Positions 7,154 to 7,255 of a stretch of 7,255 nt of DNA are shown here, piece by piece (the stretch's first letter is position 1; each line of letters begins with the position of its first letter). Below the pieces are notes generated by a model. That model ran no database searches, had not been told where the DNA came from, and saw only the letters and a program-made list of their open reading frames with translations. Source of the stretch: Gammaproteobacteria bacterium (GTDB lineage Bacteria > Pseudomonadota > Gammaproteobacteria > PS1 > Pseudothioglobaceae); the NCBI GenBank assembly GCA_024280535.1, contig JAJRPY010000136.1:1-7255 (forward strand), given 5' to 3'. Both the position numbers and the translations under genes were made by a program.

Positions 7154-7255
7154 TTATAAGACTAAATTAAATAACAAACCAACCAACGTAATAGAAACCG
7201 TAATAATGCCAGTAAACAACATCAATGCCTTAATATGCATGACTTTTTTCAAAAT
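7154..7255 (-). CDS. C-terminal end of a small or partial hydrophobic membrane protein
   Basis: The minus strand is open from the right edge for 33 codons to a TAA at 7154-7156. The product ends MHIKALMLFTGIITVSITLV followed by GLLFNLVL: a basic, Met-rich start and then one clear membrane helix of about 22 residues. It may be the C-terminus of a longer membrane protein cut by the window edge. It could also be a whole small single-helix protein starting at the ATG at 7238-7240 (28 residues) or at an upstream TTG at 7250-7252 (32 residues); no Shine-Dalgarno is seen before either. I do not recognise the family. It lies on the same strand as soxB and upstream of it, with the MITE between, so it may once have been closer to soxB. 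Confidence 0.5.
   Translation of the reverse strand: MLKKVMHIKALMLFTGIITVSITLVGLLFNLVL

Noticed and set aside
6957..7156. TTA triplets on both sides of the MITE as a target-site duplication
   Set aside because: They sit at unequal distances from the terminal repeats (two bases on the left, one on the right) and TTA is very common here, so this stays unproven.

Overview
The window looks like AT-rich chromosomal DNA from a sulfur-oxidising gammaproteobacterium. The ribosomal proteins and EF-G are of gammaproteobacterial type. KdsD points to a Gram-negative lipopolysaccharide maker, and SoxB to thiosulfate oxidation. A lone soxB without the other sox genes, in AT-rich DNA with a small mobile element beside it, fits the SUP05/Thioglobus clade and its relatives among clam and mussel symbionts. 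That placement is inference from gene content; no 16S or other marker is present.

Left part (1-2210, minus strand): the str operon, read right to left as rpsL, rpsG, fusA. fusA runs off the left edge after 399 codons. A promoter with consensus TTGACA and TATAAT boxes lies upstream of rpsL, and an 8-bp hairpin sits almost at the predicted 5' end of the mRNA. Middle (2211-3705): a low-molecular-weight protein tyrosine phosphatase (minus) and kdsD (plus) diverge from a 52-bp AT-rich gap. kdsD is away from its usual kdsC/lpt neighbours.

Right part (3725-6823, minus strand): soxB, then a strong intrinsic terminator, then a HupE/UreJ-type membrane protein that converges on kdsD with a 19-bp gap. 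SoxB carries a twin-arginine motif and a lipobox-like cysteine, so it may be a Tat-exported lipoprotein. The HupE-like gene starts only 26 nt past the terminator U-tract and has no visible Shine-Dalgarno, so its expression may depend on read-through from soxB.

Right edge (6824-7255): a candidate soxB promoter, then a 191-bp non-coding mobile element (6962-7152). Its ends are perfect 18-bp inverted repeats, and its two 78-nt halves form a nearly full-length imperfect palindrome. One base beyond it is the stop codon of a hydrophobic reading frame that runs off the window. The element is the least ordinary thing here: nine of the ten transition differences between its arms are of the kind that keeps G-U pairing in a plus-strand RNA. 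I see no rRNA, tRNA, CRISPR array or defence system, and the rest is ordinary core and sulfur metabolism.
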